Shown here piece after piece: positions 63,421 through 64,000 of a stretch of 64,000 bases of DNA. Location of the stretch: assembly GCA_964538915.1 (NCBI GenBank), contig CAZIFB010000015.1:27393-91392 (forward strand), in the 5' to 3' direction. The DNA is from JAEUHQ01 sp964538915 (GTDB taxonomy: Bacteria > Planctomycetota > UBA1135 > UBA2386). The notes under the pieces are model-generated. The model saw only the letters and a program-made list of their open reading frames with translations, did not search any database and was not told where the DNA came from. Within the stretch, counting starts at the first letter, position 1, and every line of letters starts with the position of its first letter. The position numbers and the translations under genes are program-made.

Positions 63421-64000
63421 TCACCGCTGGAAGATGGGCAGGTACTGCAACGGGATCTGCAGGATGAGCGTCGCGACGGCGGTTCCGAACGCGGCGCCGG
63501 GGCCGACGCGGCACGGCCAGCTGCCGTCGGCTTGCTGTTGCGCGAGCAGGGTGCGCTTCATGAAGCGGAAGTAGTCGGTCCACTTCGGGTCACCGGTGAT
63601 GTAGTAGGCCTGCACCGCATAGTAGTGACCGTAGTAGAAGAAGTAGTGGTTCTGCGAGTCGCGGCTGAAGTCGCGGTACTGGCGGTCGAGGAAGTCCAGC
63701 GCGTCGCGGATGATCGGGCTGTCGTACTCGCCGGCGGCGTAGAGCGTCGTGACGCCGGCCGCAGTCAGGGGGAAGGTGGCGCGCGTGTTCTCGCGGTTCT
63801 GGTAGCGGAAGCTGCCGCCTTCGTCGCCGTACGCGCCGTAGCCGCCGCGATAGGTCCGGTCGTTGCTGCGGACGGCGCTGCGGTAGACGTAGTTCTGTGC
63901 GTTGCGGATCGTCGAGATCGGCACGTGGATGCCGACGTTGCGCGCCGAGCGGAGCGCGAGCTCCTGGCATACCGTGATCGACATGTCGGACTCGCGCGCG
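63421..64000 (-). CDS. prenyltransferase/squalene-oxidase repeat protein (5' end outside window)
   Basis: C-terminal 192 residues of a longer protein; the frame is open through the window edge and the Met at 63984 is internal. Contains GSFRYQNRENTRATFPLTAAGVTTLYAAGEYD, FYYGHYYAVQAYY and QADGSWPC, the (alpha/alpha)-barrel QW-like repeats of the terpene cyclase/prenyltransferase-like fold with a GPGAAFGTAVATLIL end. In Planctomycetota such proteins head the operon with the DUF4175-like and coiled-coil proteins; they are probably structural and not cyclases. 24 bases before the next gene. Confidence 0.82.
   Translation of the reverse strand, partial: ARESDMSITVCQELALRSARNVGIHVPISTIRNAQNYVYRSAVRSNDRTYRGGYGAYGDEGGSFRYQNRENTRATFPLTAAGVTTLYAAGEYDSPIIRDALDFLDRQYRDFSRDSQNHYFFYYGHYYAVQAYYITGDPKWTDYFRFMKRTLLAQQQADGSWPCRVGPGAAFGTAVATLILQIPLQYLPIFQR

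Overview
This is a GC-rich, gene-dense bacterial window. The gene content points to Planctomycetota: ECF sigma factors next to serine/threonine kinases or fused to large membrane-anchored repeats, big secreted repeat proteins without homologues I can name, a redoxin/cytochrome c/copper-monooxygenase fusion, and a right-end operon of a prenyltransferase-like protein, a three-TM protein and long coiled coils. The phylum is an inference from content. No 16S or ribosomal protein gene is present to confirm it. I saw no insertion sequence, phage gene or CRISPR array.

Layout. 1-3.2 kb: a divergent methyltransferase (cut by the window edge) and deoC plus an aldehyde dehydrogenase. 3.2-22.5 kb: an accessory block with a secreted propeller-like protein, three ECF sigma systems (with a kinase-TPR protein, with a membrane LRR protein, and one fused through a TM helix to carboxypeptidase-regulatory-like repeats), then a four-gene minus-strand operon of large secreted proteins that is a two-gene cassette duplicated in tandem. 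22.6-26.3 kb: a non-catalytic ALDH-like protein, thymidine phosphorylase (deoA) and type II NADH dehydrogenase. deoC/ALDH and ALDH-like/deoA look like two halves of one deoxyribonucleoside-degradation locus separated by the accessory block. 26.3-38 kb: a GT-C glycosyltransferase with an EF-hand pair, aconitase with a histone-H1-like tail, a lipoprotein, a second fused sigma factor, an acyl-CoA dehydrogenase and AhpC.

38.1-39.1 kb holds a secreted thioredoxin-fold protein with an in-frame UGA exactly where the first cysteine of WCGPC should be. It is best read as a selenoprotein (UGPC). 39-45 kb: a GT9 glycosyltransferase, a coupled operon of ALDH, EamA transporter and lysozyme-like protein, the redoxin-cytochrome-monooxygenase fusion and a tRNA with CAU anticodon. 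45.1-45.3 kb is a likely small RNA with a pyrimidine-rich loop. 45.3-50.7 kb: ureohydrolase, moeA, an Lnt-like acyltransferase, and a coiled-coil membrane protein followed by a 56-residue membrane protein. 50.9-57.4 kb is a complete rod-shape operon mreB-mreC-mreD-mrdA-rodA, whose last four genes overlap by 4 bases at each junction. 57.5-64 kb is the minus-strand Planctomycete-type operon, running off the right edge.

Main points for follow-up: the UGA-containing thioredoxin; two separate genes in which sigma2/sigma4, one TM helix and about six extracytoplasmic beta-sandwich repeats lie in one polypeptide with a shared juxtamembrane motif; the C-terminal domain shared by five secreted proteins; and the small RNA candidate.
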